The notes under the pieces are model-generated. The model was not told the DNA's origin. It ran no database searches and worked only from the letters and a program-made list of their open reading frames with translations. The translations under genes were made by a program, and so were the position numbers. Below are positions 8,577 to 16,563 of a stretch of 57,574 nucleotides of DNA, one piece after another; position 1 is the stretch's first letter, and the number at the start of each line of letters is the position of its first letter. The stretch comes from Duncaniella sp. (GTDB lineage Bacteria > Bacteroidota > Bacteroidia > Bacteroidales > Muribaculaceae): assembly GCA_023664955.1 (NCBI GenBank), contig JAMPEV010000001.1:398277-455850 (forward strand), in the 5' to 3' direction.

Positions 8577-9551
8577 ATGCGAAGGGCTATTATTATCCTT
8601 CCACTAATCATAATGGGCATCTCCGCCTCCGTTCATGCGGTCGCGGAGGTGCCCTTTAACGGTAAATCGGGGCTTGCTCTGCGTAATGCGCTTTATGAAA
8701 TTTACCATGCGACAAGGCAGTGGGACATTGCGCAATTCGATGCGATTGTTTATGACACGTTCAACGGACGGACGTTAAAAGTTACCGCCGGAGTACTTCC
8801 CGGAGGGTACTGTTGGGGTAGCCTTGTGCAAGATGAATGGTGGGACTATGAACCTGAAATTCAAGCTCGGGTTAAGGCTGATTTCTACAATCATATACCT
8901 ATCGACATCGAGGTAAAAACATATCGGAAAGATCTTACCCCCGGTAAGGTCACGGAACCGGTTTTTGAAAATGAGTTTTGGAAAATGGGAAGAGGTCTGA
9001 TTTATGGGACGTTGACTGATCTATATTCGCCTCCTTTAGCGCTTCGTGGCAAGCTTGCAAGGACGTTCTTTTACATCGCTATCATGTATCCATCATCAGT
9101 TTGGACACCTCGCGGTTTTATGATGATGCACACCGGGAACTACCCTGTATTCAACGCATACGCCATCGGGTTACTGATGGAATGGCATAAGTCATACCCT
9201 GTGACAGATTCTGAGCGAGAGGGAAATGATATGGGAGAAAAATTGCAAGGCAACCGCAACCCTTTTATCGATTTTCCCGACCTGCCTGACTATCTATGGG
9301 GCGACAGAGCAGGAGATAGTTTTGTTGTAGCGGGCGAACCGGTGCCTCTGCGTGGCAGATATAAGATTTCTGATGAACGTATTGATTTGATGTCACCTCA
9401 TGTTCCGGCCGATGCAGTGTGGAAAATTGACGGCATACAAGCACAAAGCACTCAATATAAGCCATCCGACTTAGGCTGCGGGAAGCACGAATTACAGTTC
9501 CGTTCTACTTCCACCGGTGAACATGGTTATATTACAATCCTTATCGAATAG
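8577..9551 (+). CDS. Secreted endonuclease I-fold protein, probably catalytically inactive
   Basis: A 324-residue protein with a signal peptide (residues 1 to about 23, ending AVAEV). The body resembles the endonuclease I family. An N-terminal GKSGLALRNALYEIYH matches the family's opening helix. QGNRNPFIDFPDL at 224-236 is its most recognisable C-terminal motif, and MEWHKSYPVTDSEREGND matches the helix before it. The catalytic beta-beta-alpha metal site seems lost. Where active enzymes carry a DxHHLxP motif, this protein reads ADFYNHIPID (101-110), and no EHxxPxS motif precedes it. Residues from about 245 onward form an added beta-rich domain. It may act as a binding protein. The downstream lipoprotein starts 4 nt later, so the pair is probably co-expressed. 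Confidence 0.6.
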   Translation: MRRAIIILPLIIMGISASVHAVAEVPFNGKSGLALRNALYEIYHATRQWDIAQFDAIVYDTFNGRTLKVTAGVLPGGYCWGSLVQDEWWDYEPEIQARVKADFYNHIPIDIEVKTYRKDLTPGKVTEPVFENEFWKMGRGLIYGTLTDLYSPPLALRGKLARTFFYIAIMYPSSVWTPRGFMMMHTGNYPVFNAYAIGLLMEWHKSYPVTDSEREGNDMGEKLQGNRNPFIDFPDLPDYLWGDRAGDSFVVAGEPVPLRGRYKISDERIDLMSPHVPADAVWKIDGIQAQSTQYKPSDLGCGKHELQFRSTSTGEHGYITILIE

Positions 9552-9555
9552 TCCT

Positions 9556-10080
9556 ATGAAACATCTTTCCGCAACATTTTTAATTTTACTTTTTATACTA
9601 ATCTGCTCCACCGGATGCGACCGAGGGAGTGATTATCGACGTGACGACCCTGATAAACCGGGAAACGGCGGACGTGAAGAGCCGATTAAACCGCCCTTCA
9701 ATCCTGATTCCATCCAACGCCCGGGAGTGTGGGATGGTGGATATGACTTTTCGAAAGAGATGGCTGATGCAGAATGGCGATATGTAGGTTGTGAGACCAA
9801 TTTACGCTATGGAAATCCCGGAATTTTGTTTAAGATTAGACCTATCGATGATACAAAGAACATTGAAATAATCGACATCGATAGCAGTGAACGAGTAGAT
9901 CTAACTATAAGTGCTATAGGTAGCGACTCTATCGTCAAGTCCGCCACACTCAAAATCAACAGACAAGAGGTGAATCTGTCGAAAATAAAAATGAAAAAAG
10001 TCACCGGTCAATCCATCTGGTATCATATCGTCACGGAGAGCGGAGCGAACTCCGTCCTCGTTTTGCCCGGCGATTTTTAG
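9556..10080 (+). CDS. Lipoprotein of unknown function
   Basis: Starting at ATG 9556 gives a 174-residue protein opening MKHLSATFLILLFILICSTGC, a textbook lipoprotein signal with lipobox cysteine. An earlier ATG in frame at 9517 would overlap the upstream gene and spoil the signal, so I reject it. A linker rich in Asp, Gly and Pro follows the cysteine (about residues 22-55), and the rest is likely beta-sandwich. I recognise no family. It begins 4 nt after the endonuclease I-like gene, so the two products probably work together at the cell surface or in the periplasm. Confidence 0.75.
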   Translation: MKHLSATFLILLFILICSTGCDRGSDYRRDDPDKPGNGGREEPIKPPFNPDSIQRPGVWDGGYDFSKEMADAEWRYVGCETNLRYGNPGILFKIRPIDDTKNIEIIDIDSSERVDLTISAIGSDSIVKSATLKINRQEVNLSKIKMKKVTGQSIWYHIVTESGANSVLVLPGDF

Positions 10081-10121
10081 AGTGTGTCTAATAATAGATT
10101 TTAGCCATTAATTTAAGTGAC

Positions 10122-10574
10122 TTATTTCTCCATCATGCGGGCCATGGTGCGTTTATCTTCACGTTCCTTGATTGATTGACGTTTGTCAAATTCTTTTTTA
10201 CCTCGGGCCACACCGATGACGAGTTTTGCAAGTCCGCGATCATTAATAAAGAGCCGGAGGGGCACGATAGTGTAACCGGCTTCCTTTCCGCTCTTTTCCA
10301 ATTTAATTATTTCCTTGCGGTTGAGCAGTAATTTTCGGTCGCGGCGGGTAGCATGGTTGTTATATGTACCATACGAATACTCGGCAATATACATGTTTTT
10401 CACCCAAACTTCACCATTGTCAACGTAGCAAAAGGAGTCGGCAAGTGAAGCCTTTCCTTGACGCAATGCCTTTATTTCTGTTCCGGTAAGCACCAATCCG
10501 GCAGTGTAAGTATCGCCGATGGCATAGTCGAAAGTGGCTCTCTTGTTTTTTATGTTTATCTCTTTAGGGTTCAT
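10122..10574 (-). CDS. smpB: SsrA-binding protein SmpB
   Basis: The 150-residue SmpB binds tmRNA and rescues stalled ribosomes. Diagnostic segments are [10 protein letters not shown] near the N-terminus, [19 protein letters not shown] at about 26-44 and the [12 protein letters not shown] stretch at about 78-89. The basic tail [22 protein letters not shown] enters the empty mRNA channel. Its length is normal. Its start overlaps the stop of the upstream YIP1-like gene by 4 nt, so the two are translationally coupled. The ssrA gene is not seen in this window. Confidence 0.97.
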   Translation of the reverse strand: MNPKEINIKNKRATFDYAIGDTYTAGLVLTGTEIKALRQGKASLADSFCYVDNGEVWVKNMYIAEYSYGTYNNHATRRDRKLLLNRKEIIKLEKSGKEAGYTIVPLRLFINDRGLAKLVIGVARGKKEFDKRQSIKEREDKRTMARMMEK

Positions 10575-11134
10575 GTGTTTATTACAATATTAGTGAGAAA
10601 CGAAGAGAAAAGAAAAAATAAAATATACACCGGCAGAAGAACACCAAGTATAGCTATAATCATGAAAATACCGGCTCTCTGGGGTTTAACATCCATATAC
10701 ATGGTTGCTTTCCATTGCACAAGTGCTACGTAGAATGGCAGGAAGAATAGCATCATCGGAGTGATTGGCAGGCAGTTAATCACCAACGATATGAGTGCTA
10801 AGAGTCCGAGTGTATATAGTGTGAAGGTCTCACACTTGCGCTCGTTGTAAGCTCCTTTAATAGTAGATTCCACAAACACTGATAGGATGAAAGTGCCGAA
10901 GAAATACGAGATAAAATAAACAAGGAAAGTGATTAACATTCTAAGGAACATCACCAAAAATTCATGGTGATGATAGATTCCCTGTACAAATACACTTGCC
11001 GCGGTGATGGCAATAAGCGGGATATAACCATTCCGGAAAATATCGCGCGAATTCTCATTTGCGCCCTGAATATCCTCCCACCCATTGCCGGGTGAAAGTA
11101 TCAACTGGAACATGTTCATGAGATATCGCTTCAT
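10571..11134 (-). CDS. YIP1-family membrane protein
   Basis: A 187-residue integral membrane protein with about five hydrophobic helices (starting near residues 35, 60, 105, 122 and 155). An N-terminal soluble patch contains the phrase SPGNGWEDI, typical of bacterial Yip1/YIP1-domain proteins. Function in bacteria is unknown. It is first in a two-gene unit with smpB, the genes sharing a 4-nt overlap. The link to ribosome rescue is probably only genomic organisation. Confidence 0.7.
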   Translation of the reverse strand: MKRYLMNMFQLILSPGNGWEDIQGANENSRDIFRNGYIPLIAITAASVFVQGIYHHHEFLVMFLRMLITFLVYFISYFFGTFILSVFVESTIKGAYNERKCETFTLYTLGLLALISLVINCLPITPMMLFFLPFYVALVQWKATMYMDVKPQRAGIFMIIAILGVLLPVYILFFLFSSFLTNIVINT

Positions 11135-11361
11135 AAGTCAGGGTGTTATAGTTTACAATCTTCGATTTCATTTTGACAACTACAAAATTACAACATTTTT
11201 GCCAACTCTGTGTTAGATTTGACCCAATATTTACCATAGTTTGATTATCTGTCATCTCATGTAAATGTGCTTTGCCGCACGTATTATTATCTTTGCACAT
11301 TTCAACCGTCAAACACACGTTTATTCAGTTAGTGAACTTCAAAAAATAATACTCCTAACAC

Positions 11362-12576
11362 ATGGCAACTTATAAAATTATCTTTCGCCCATCCACAGCA
11401 TTTGCGGATGAAGGCACTCTCTACATCCGAGTTATCCACAATCGCAAGACAAAGCAGATCCACACAGGTCACAGATTATCACGACATGAGTGGGATGCAC
11501 TGGCCCAGCGTCCTAAGATCCACGGCAATCCGGCAAGAGTCAAATTCCTTTCTAAAATCCATCAGGACCTTGACAAATCCGCCACCAAAATTTCTCTCGT
11601 AATCACCCGCTTGGAGAAAAAAGGCGATGCCTTCTCAGCAGCGGAAGTAGTGGAACAATACCTCTCAGCCGAGACCTACAGCGGCTTCATTTCCTTTGCC
11701 CGCGTTCTTATCGAAGAGTGTGATCGGCTGGGTAAGGCGAGCTGCGCCGAGCACTACACCACGACCTTGAACAGTTTTATCCGCTTCAATAGCGGTAAGG
11801 AAGTACCATTCAAGAATTTCAATTGCTCATTGATAAAGGACTATGAGCATTATCTCCGCATTTCAGGTCTGTGTCCCAATTCCTCATCTTACTATATGCG
11901 CAAATTGCGAGCCATCTATAATCAGGCCGTAGAGCGCAAGCTTACCACCCAGCGCCGTCCTTTCCGCAATGTCTACACCGGCATAGCCAGAACCAATAAA
12001 CGGGCAATTTCACTTGATATTATTCGGGCACTACGTTCCTTGGACTTATCCAAGAAGCCCCAAGCCGAATTTGCACGGGACATGTTTCTATTTAGCTTTT
12101 ACACCCGAGGAATGGCAATGGTGGATATGACATATTTAGAAAAGTCATCTCTGAAAAACGGCATACTCACCTATCGTCGTAAAAAGACAAATCAACACCT
12201 CTACATACGCTGGGAAAAGCCTATGAAGGATATTGTGAATCGATATAACGACCCCAAATCGAAGTACCTACTACCACTTATCGAAGAGGGCAACGGAGAC
12301 GAACGTCGTCAATACTTAAATGCATCACACAGAATAAATTCCGTGCTAAAGCAGCTCGGCAAGAATATAGGACTTGCCGAACCGCTCACCATGTATGTGG
12401 CACGCCATGCCTGGGCCAGCATTGCCCATAACAACAATGTGCCCATCTCCATCATCAGCCAGGGAATGGGACATGACTCGGAAAAGACTACGCGCATATA
12501 CCTCGCTTCGCTCAGCGGTAGCATAATCGATAATGCCAATAGTCAAATCCTAAAACTACTCACAAAATCAAAGTGA
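11362..12576 (+). CDS. Tyrosine-type site-specific recombinase
   Basis: A 404-residue integrase in the Bacteroidota three-domain form. An N-terminal arm-binding domain (about 1-90, starting TYKIIFRPS) is followed by a SAM-like core-binding domain (about 105-205) and a catalytic domain (about 215-400). The active-site set appears complete: Arg in SFYTRGMAMVDMTYL, Lys in YRRKKTNQ, the box-II YVARHAWAS, then GHDSEKTTRIYL with the nucleophilic tyrosine. It ends 168 nt before tRNA-Met, a common integration target. However, no other mobile genes are nearby, so it may be an orphan of a lost element or a chromosomal invertase. No flanking inverted repeats were evident by eye. Confidence 0.9.
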   Translation: MATYKIIFRPSTAFADEGTLYIRVIHNRKTKQIHTGHRLSRHEWDALAQRPKIHGNPARVKFLSKIHQDLDKSATKISLVITRLEKKGDAFSAAEVVEQYLSAETYSGFISFARVLIEECDRLGKASCAEHYTTTLNSFIRFNSGKEVPFKNFNCSLIKDYEHYLRISGLCPNSSSYYMRKLRAIYNQAVERKLTTQRRPFRNVYTGIARTNKRAISLDIIRALRSLDLSKKPQAEFARDMFLFSFYTRGMAMVDMTYLEKSSLKNGILTYRRKKTNQHLYIRWEKPMKDIVNRYNDPKSKYLLPLIEEGNGDERRQYLNASHRINSVLKQLGKNIGLAEPLTMYVARHAWASIAHNNNVPISIISQGMGHDSEKTTRIYLASLSGSIIDNANSQILKLLTKSK

Positions 12577-12654
12577 CGGTATTGTGGCTTCCTTTTTGTG
12601 TTATTCCTTTGTGGAAACTTATGTGAAACTTGTGAAAATAAGTAGGCAAAAAAT

Positions 12655-12685
12655 TTTGTCATATCAAAAATACTTCCTACCTTTG
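12655..12685 (+). promoter_or_regulatory. Promoter of tRNA-Met
   Basis: TTTG (12655-12658), a 19-nt spacer and TACCTTTG (12678-12685) match the Bacteroidota promoter, 59 nt before the tRNA. Confidence 0.7.
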
Positions 12686-12744
12686 CCCTCACAAAAGCAA
12701 AGGAATGGCGAGAATCTATAATTCCACCGTTTCGCAAAAAGGAT

Positions 12745-12818
12745 GGCGAGATAGCTCAGTTGGTTAGAGCGTCGGATTCATAACCCGGAGGTCCCGAGTT
12801 CAATTCTCGGTCTCGCTA
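12745..12818 (+). tRNA. tRNA-Met (anticodon CAT)
   Basis: A 74-nt cloverleaf. The acceptor stem pairs GGCGAGA with TCTCGCT (first pair G-U), the D arm contains GCTCAGTTGGTTAGAGC, and the anticodon loop TTCATAA gives CAT. The T loop is TTCAATT. The normal paired acceptor end and lack of an initiator-type GGG/CCC anticodon stem suggest the elongator form. An isoleucine tRNA with lysidine-modified CAT cannot be fully excluded by eye. Confidence 0.92.
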
Positions 12819-12853
12819 CAAAAGGCAATAATGTTAAAGCATTTAACAAGAGG

Positions 12854-12892
12854 ATTGGTCCGTCGTCGTGAGACGATGGACCAATAATTTTA
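12854..12892 (+). terminator. Terminator after tRNA-Met
   Basis: ATTGGTCC (12854-12861) pairs with GGACCAAT (12878-12885), and an inner GTCGTC/GACGAT stem closes a GTGA loop, for 14 paired bases in all. AATTTTAT follows. Confidence 0.88.
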
Positions 12893-13003
12893 TACCATTG
12901 GAAATTTGTGTAACTCTAAAAACAAGAATATGTCTAATAATCAATGTTAGCACGACTGCGGACGAGGGGCGAAATCCTTGCGCTATCCTACAAAAAATTT
13001 GAT

Positions 13004-13034
13004 TTTGGCAATCAACAGAAAAGTTGTAACTTTG
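13004..13034 (+). promoter_or_regulatory. Promoter of rex
   Basis: TTTG (13004-13007), a 19-nt spacer and TAACTTTG (13027-13034) match the Bacteroidota promoter, 80 nt before rex. I looked for a Rex operator palindrome of the TTGTGAA type nearby and did not see a convincing one. Confidence 0.7.
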
Positions 13035-13114
13035 CGAAGAGTATCATGGGCTATGTCGACACTATCAAGGTCGATTAATCAGCCCTTAAAAAAACATATC
13101 GCGACGACATTATC

Positions 13115-13747
13115 ATGGAAAATAACGCCCTTTATGTTCCAGAACCCGCAATCCGACGCCTGCCTTGGTATCTGGCATGCGTGTCGAGGCTTCGTGCCCA
13201 AGGGGTTGAGTATGTTTCTTCGACCGTCATTTCCAAGCAGATAAATGTTGATGCTTCACAGATCGCCAAAGACTTATCCTACCTTAATATAAAAGGTAAA
13301 ACCCGCATAGGTTATGAGGTAAGGGAGCTTGAAAAGGGGCTTCTCGATTTCCTCGGATTCCACCAAGTCCACAACGCAATCATGATGGGAGTCGGAAGCT
13401 TAGGCGCAGCTCTCATCGCTGACTCCGGCTTGTCACGCTACGGTCTTAACATCGTGGCAGGATTCGACGTAAACCATGATATAATAGGCACAGAAATAGG
13501 AGGAAAGCCGATATACAATCTTTCAGAGCTGTCGTGGCGACGCAAGGAACTAAAGGCCGAAATCGCCATCATCGCCGTGCCGGTAGAATGCGCTGCCGAA
13601 GTTGCCGACCTTTGTGTGGAAGCCGGGATAAAAGCACTTTGGAATTTCACCCCGTTCAGGATTAAAACAACCCCCGACATTACAATCCAGAACACTTCAA
13701 TCTACGCCCACCTCGCAGTGATGTATAATCGCATGAACACAAAATGA
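13115..13747 (+). CDS. rex: Redox-sensing transcriptional repressor Rex
   Basis: The 210-residue Rex senses the NADH/NAD+ ratio and represses fermentation and respiration genes when NADH is low. An N-terminal winged-helix domain (about 8-80) includes VSSTVISKQINVDASQIAKDL as the recognition region. The C-terminal Rossmann domain holds the nucleotide motif GVGSLG at residues 92-97. A final helix near NTSIYAHLAVMYNRM is the domain-swapped dimer helix. Length and order match the family. The start at 13115 gives the usual N-terminus; a longer overlapping frame upstream is a shadow. The stop overlaps the start of the next gene (ATGA), which implies coupled translation. Confidence 0.96.
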   Translation: MENNALYVPEPAIRRLPWYLACVSRLRAQGVEYVSSTVISKQINVDASQIAKDLSYLNIKGKTRIGYEVRELEKGLLDFLGFHQVHNAIMMGVGSLGAALIADSGLSRYGLNIVAGFDVNHDIIGTEIGGKPIYNLSELSWRRKELKAEIAIIAVPVECAAEVADLCVEAGIKALWNFTPFRIKTTPDITIQNTSIYAHLAVMYNRMNTK

Positions 13748-14280
13748 AGATAATCGAAGTCACTCCATCATCTCCACTCGACATAACAATCCATCCCGAC
13801 TCTTCAATATTGCAGTCCGGGAAAGTATATTTCCTACCCGAGGACGATGTTCCGGTGAAAGCGGCAGCTCATATTGCGTTCAGAATATGCCGCCTCGGTA
13901 AAAATATCTCAACAAAATTCGCCCCTCGCTACTACGATGCCGCGACAGTAGCATTCCGCACATTCCCGGCCAATGGCATACCAAAGGGGCAAGAGGGAAT
14001 CTATGCCGCCATGGATGCCTCAACATTAATAGGTGATTGGCAGGATATTTCTTTTACTAATGAGACAATTAAGGTCACGATTAACGGCAACGGAACCGAC
14101 ATTTCCCCAATGGCCGACATCGCAAACAGAGCAATTACTGAAATCAGCCGCAACGTGACATTCAAGATTGGCGACATCCTGATGCTACCGGCATTTGCCG
14201 AAACACCAATATTCACCCACCAATCTCATCTCCGCGCCACAATCAACGCCTCAGAAACTTTCACCCTCAAAATAGTATGA
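13744..14280 (+). CDS. Fumarylacetoacetate hydrolase-family protein lacking metal ligands
   Basis: A 178-residue protein whose pattern follows the Bacteroidales YcgM-type FAH proteins. The segment SILQSGKVYFLPEDD is followed by RICRLGKNIS and FAPRYYDAATVAF, then ASTLIGDW and a C-terminal FKIGDILMLPAF. Active relatives carry an acidic metal triad, an ExE in a YETELVVRI-like strand and an Asp in a DFTARDLQ-like segment. Here those positions read AAAHIAFRI and FRTFPANG, so metal binding looks lost. The protein is also about 25 residues shorter than usual. It overlaps rex by 4 nt, so it is coupled to the redox repressor. A ligand-binding or regulatory role is possible but unproven. Confidence 0.7.
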   Translation: MKIIEVTPSSPLDITIHPDSSILQSGKVYFLPEDDVPVKAAAHIAFRICRLGKNISTKFAPRYYDAATVAFRTFPANGIPKGQEGIYAAMDASTLIGDWQDISFTNETIKVTINGNGTDISPMADIANRAITEISRNVTFKIGDILMLPAFAETPIFTHQSHLRATINASETFTLKIV

Positions 14281-14344
14281 CTGATGCGAAGAGGAAACCA
14301 ACCTCAGGCAAGTAAAAATATGCAAAGGACACACGCCTAATTGT

Positions 14345-16471
14345 TCAGCCATTATCCTTATGTCGAAGGAGATAATCGGAAATTGCAAGAGCCACAGCGG
14401 GTAGACCTAACGGCATTTCCTGTGCGAGAATTTGGTACATCTCCTCCGGCTTGCTCTTTGCCACTTCCATCACACGCAGATATTGCCGGCGAGTTATTAT
14501 CGTTGAGAAGTCAGATAACTTATCCTCACGGATTAGTGATGCAATATGCTGGTAGACCGTCTGAATTTTGATATTCTTCGCTTCGGCAATCCCTTCAAGA
14601 TCATAGCCGGCATTAAGCAACAACAATGTCTCTTCGTGTGAAAGCCCCGAGCCCAACGGTTGCTTGATACCTTTGAACTTTCGGATTGCGGTGACGAACG
14701 GCTTCCAATATTTAATAGTCTTCTTTTCACCCACACCCTCCACTTTAGAGAACGCATCCATGTCAGCCGGCTCCATCCTCACCATTTCAAGTAGCGTCTT
14801 GTCGGAGAACACTATGTAGGGAGGCACTTGCTCTTTGCGAGCGAGTTTGAGACGTACCTCTTTGAGCTGCTCCAAAAGACGTTCGGCGGGTGACATCTGT
14901 GGATCTGCCGCCACTTTCGACTTTTGTTTCCTGCCTAGCTCGAATGGCACATATTTTGCAAGCATCACCGGAGTTCGTTCAGTGAGTATTTTAGAGCCGT
15001 AAGCAGTGACTTTCAAGTGATTTCCCTCATTATAGGCAATGTCTATAAGTCCCAACTGAATCATCTGCGATATATAGCTGTTCCACTCTGCGAATGAGAG
15101 GTCGCGGCCCACTCCGTAAGTCTTGATGAGGTGGTAGCCCTTTTGCATCAGCTCCTGACGGGCCGCTCCACGGAGTATATCAATAAGCATCGTTACACCG
15201 ACAGCGCCGTTGGTTCTTATGATTGCGCTCAATGCTTTGAGCACAAGTACGGTGCCATCCATCCTTTCCGGGGGATTGAGGCATATATCGCAATTACCGC
15301 AGTCGTGGTCCATTGCCTCGTTGAAATAGCTCAAAAGTATGCGGCGACGGCAGAGGGATGACTCGGCAAACTCCTTCATGCGGTTTAGCTTCTCCGTGTT
15401 GATTACCTGCTGGCCGCTCTCATCCACGAAGCTTTGGAGCGTTGCTATGTCGGCATAAGAATAGAACATCACAGCCTCGGCTTTCACTCCATCACGCCCG
15501 GCACGTCCTATTTCCTGATAATAGCTCTCAATGTTTCTTGGCATGTTGCTGTGGACCACCCAGCGTATATTGCTCTTGTCGATTCCCATACCGAAAGCAA
15601 CGGTAGCGCAAACGGCCTGCACTTCGCCGTTTATGAATTTGTCCTGAGCCCGATTTCGCTCCTCTGTTGAAAGTCCGGCATGGTACACTACCGACTTGTA
15701 TCCCTTTGCTTTGAGCTCATTGTTCATTGACTCGGCATTCTTGCGACTTAAGCAATAGACTATGCCGGAGTCGTTACGGTAACGGTCAATCAATGAACAG
15801 ATATAACTAACTTTGCGGTTCGTCCCGGGATTAGTCATTACTTTCAGTGAAATGTTTGGACGGTCAAACGAACCGATAAACAACCGGGGGTCACTGAGAC
15901 GAAGCTGCTTGGCGATATCCTCTCGCGTCAGGCGGTCGGCGGTGGCTGTCAGCGCCATGATTGGCACATTTGGATAGAGGTCCTTAATGTGGGAAAGACG
16001 AGTATAATCGGGACGAAAATCATGCCCCCATTGTGAGATGCAGTGTGCCTCGTCAATGGCTATTAAGGAAATATTAAGGTCACGCGACCAACGGTCAATC
16101 TCCATCAGCAGACGCTCAGGCGAGATATAGAGAATTTTGATGCGACCGGTGAACAGTTGCTGCATGATATGGTGGTTTTCCGCTTCCGATTGCATGGAAT
16201 TTACAGCTGCCGCCGGAATCCCATTGGATATCAATGCCGTAACTTGATCCTTCATCAATGCTATAAGGGGCGACACAACAATAACGACCCCATCGCCGAG
16301 CATTGCCGGGATTTGATAACATATTGATTTACCTCCTCCGGTAGGCATAAGCACCACGCAGTCACGGCGTTCCATGGCCGTGATGATAATATCGAGCTGG
16401 AGCGGACGGAATTGGGTATAACCGTAAAACCGTCGAAGCATAGCGATGGCGCGTTCTTGTATGTCAAGCAT
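14345..16471 (-). CDS. recQ: ATP-dependent DNA helicase RecQ
   Basis: A 708-residue superfamily 2 helicase that unwinds DNA 3' to 5' in recombination and replication repair. Motif I MPTGGGKSICYQ is near residue 40, motif II DEAHCISQWGHDFRPDY near 138 and motif VI QEIGRAGRDG near 322. The RecQ-Ct zinc cysteines appear as a CRRRILLSYFNEA stretch and CGNCDIC (about 375-400). A winged-helix domain follows, then an HRDC domain (about 530-600, with VEGVGEKKTIKYW). The C-terminal helix-turn-helix tail, LSHEETLLLLNAGYDL and beyond, is common in Bacteroidota RecQ. A 12-bp palindrome lies just 17 nt before its start. Confidence 0.97.
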   Translation of the reverse strand: MLDIQERAIAMLRRFYGYTQFRPLQLDIIITAMERRDCVVLMPTGGGKSICYQIPAMLGDGVVIVVSPLIALMKDQVTALISNGIPAAAVNSMQSEAENHHIMQQLFTGRIKILYISPERLLMEIDRWSRDLNISLIAIDEAHCISQWGHDFRPDYTRLSHIKDLYPNVPIMALTATADRLTREDIAKQLRLSDPRLFIGSFDRPNISLKVMTNPGTNRKVSYICSLIDRYRNDSGIVYCLSRKNAESMNNELKAKGYKSVVYHAGLSTEERNRAQDKFINGEVQAVCATVAFGMGIDKSNIRWVVHSNMPRNIESYYQEIGRAGRDGVKAEAVMFYSYADIATLQSFVDESGQQVINTEKLNRMKEFAESSLCRRRILLSYFNEAMDHDCGNCDICLNPPERMDGTVLVLKALSAIIRTNGAVGVTMLIDILRGAARQELMQKGYHLIKTYGVGRDLSFAEWNSYISQMIQLGLIDIAYNEGNHLKVTAYGSKILTERTPVMLAKYVPFELGRKQKSKVAADPQMSPAERLLEQLKEVRLKLARKEQVPPYIVFSDKTLLEMVRMEPADMDAFSKVEGVGEKKTIKYWKPFVTAIRKFKGIKQPLGSGLSHEETLLLLNAGYDLEGIAEAKNIKIQTVYQHIASLIREDKLSDFSTIITRRQYLRVMEVAKSKPEEMYQILAQEMPLGLPAVALAISDYLLRHKDNG

Positions 16472-16487
16472 ATCTTTTGAAACATTG

Positions 16488-16521
16488 CGAAGGGGTCACC
16501 CACACAAGTGTGACCCCTTCG
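16488..16521 (-). promoter_or_regulatory. 12-bp inverted repeat upstream of recQ
   Basis: CGAAGGGGTCAC (16488-16499) and GTGACCCCTTCG (16510-16521) are perfect inverted copies around a 10-nt loop. The repeat lies between the DUF349 gene and recQ and ends 17 nt before the recQ start. There is no T run after it in the direction of transcription, so an operator or leader hairpin is as likely as a terminator. Confidence 0.55.
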
Positions 16522-16563
16522 TATTTAGAGCGTGTCTAAAATAACTATAGATTCAGATGTCAC

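Noticed and set aside
12978-13244. 88-residue frame overlapping the rex start
   Set aside because: It covers the rex promoter and the beginning of rex in another frame and shows no domain.
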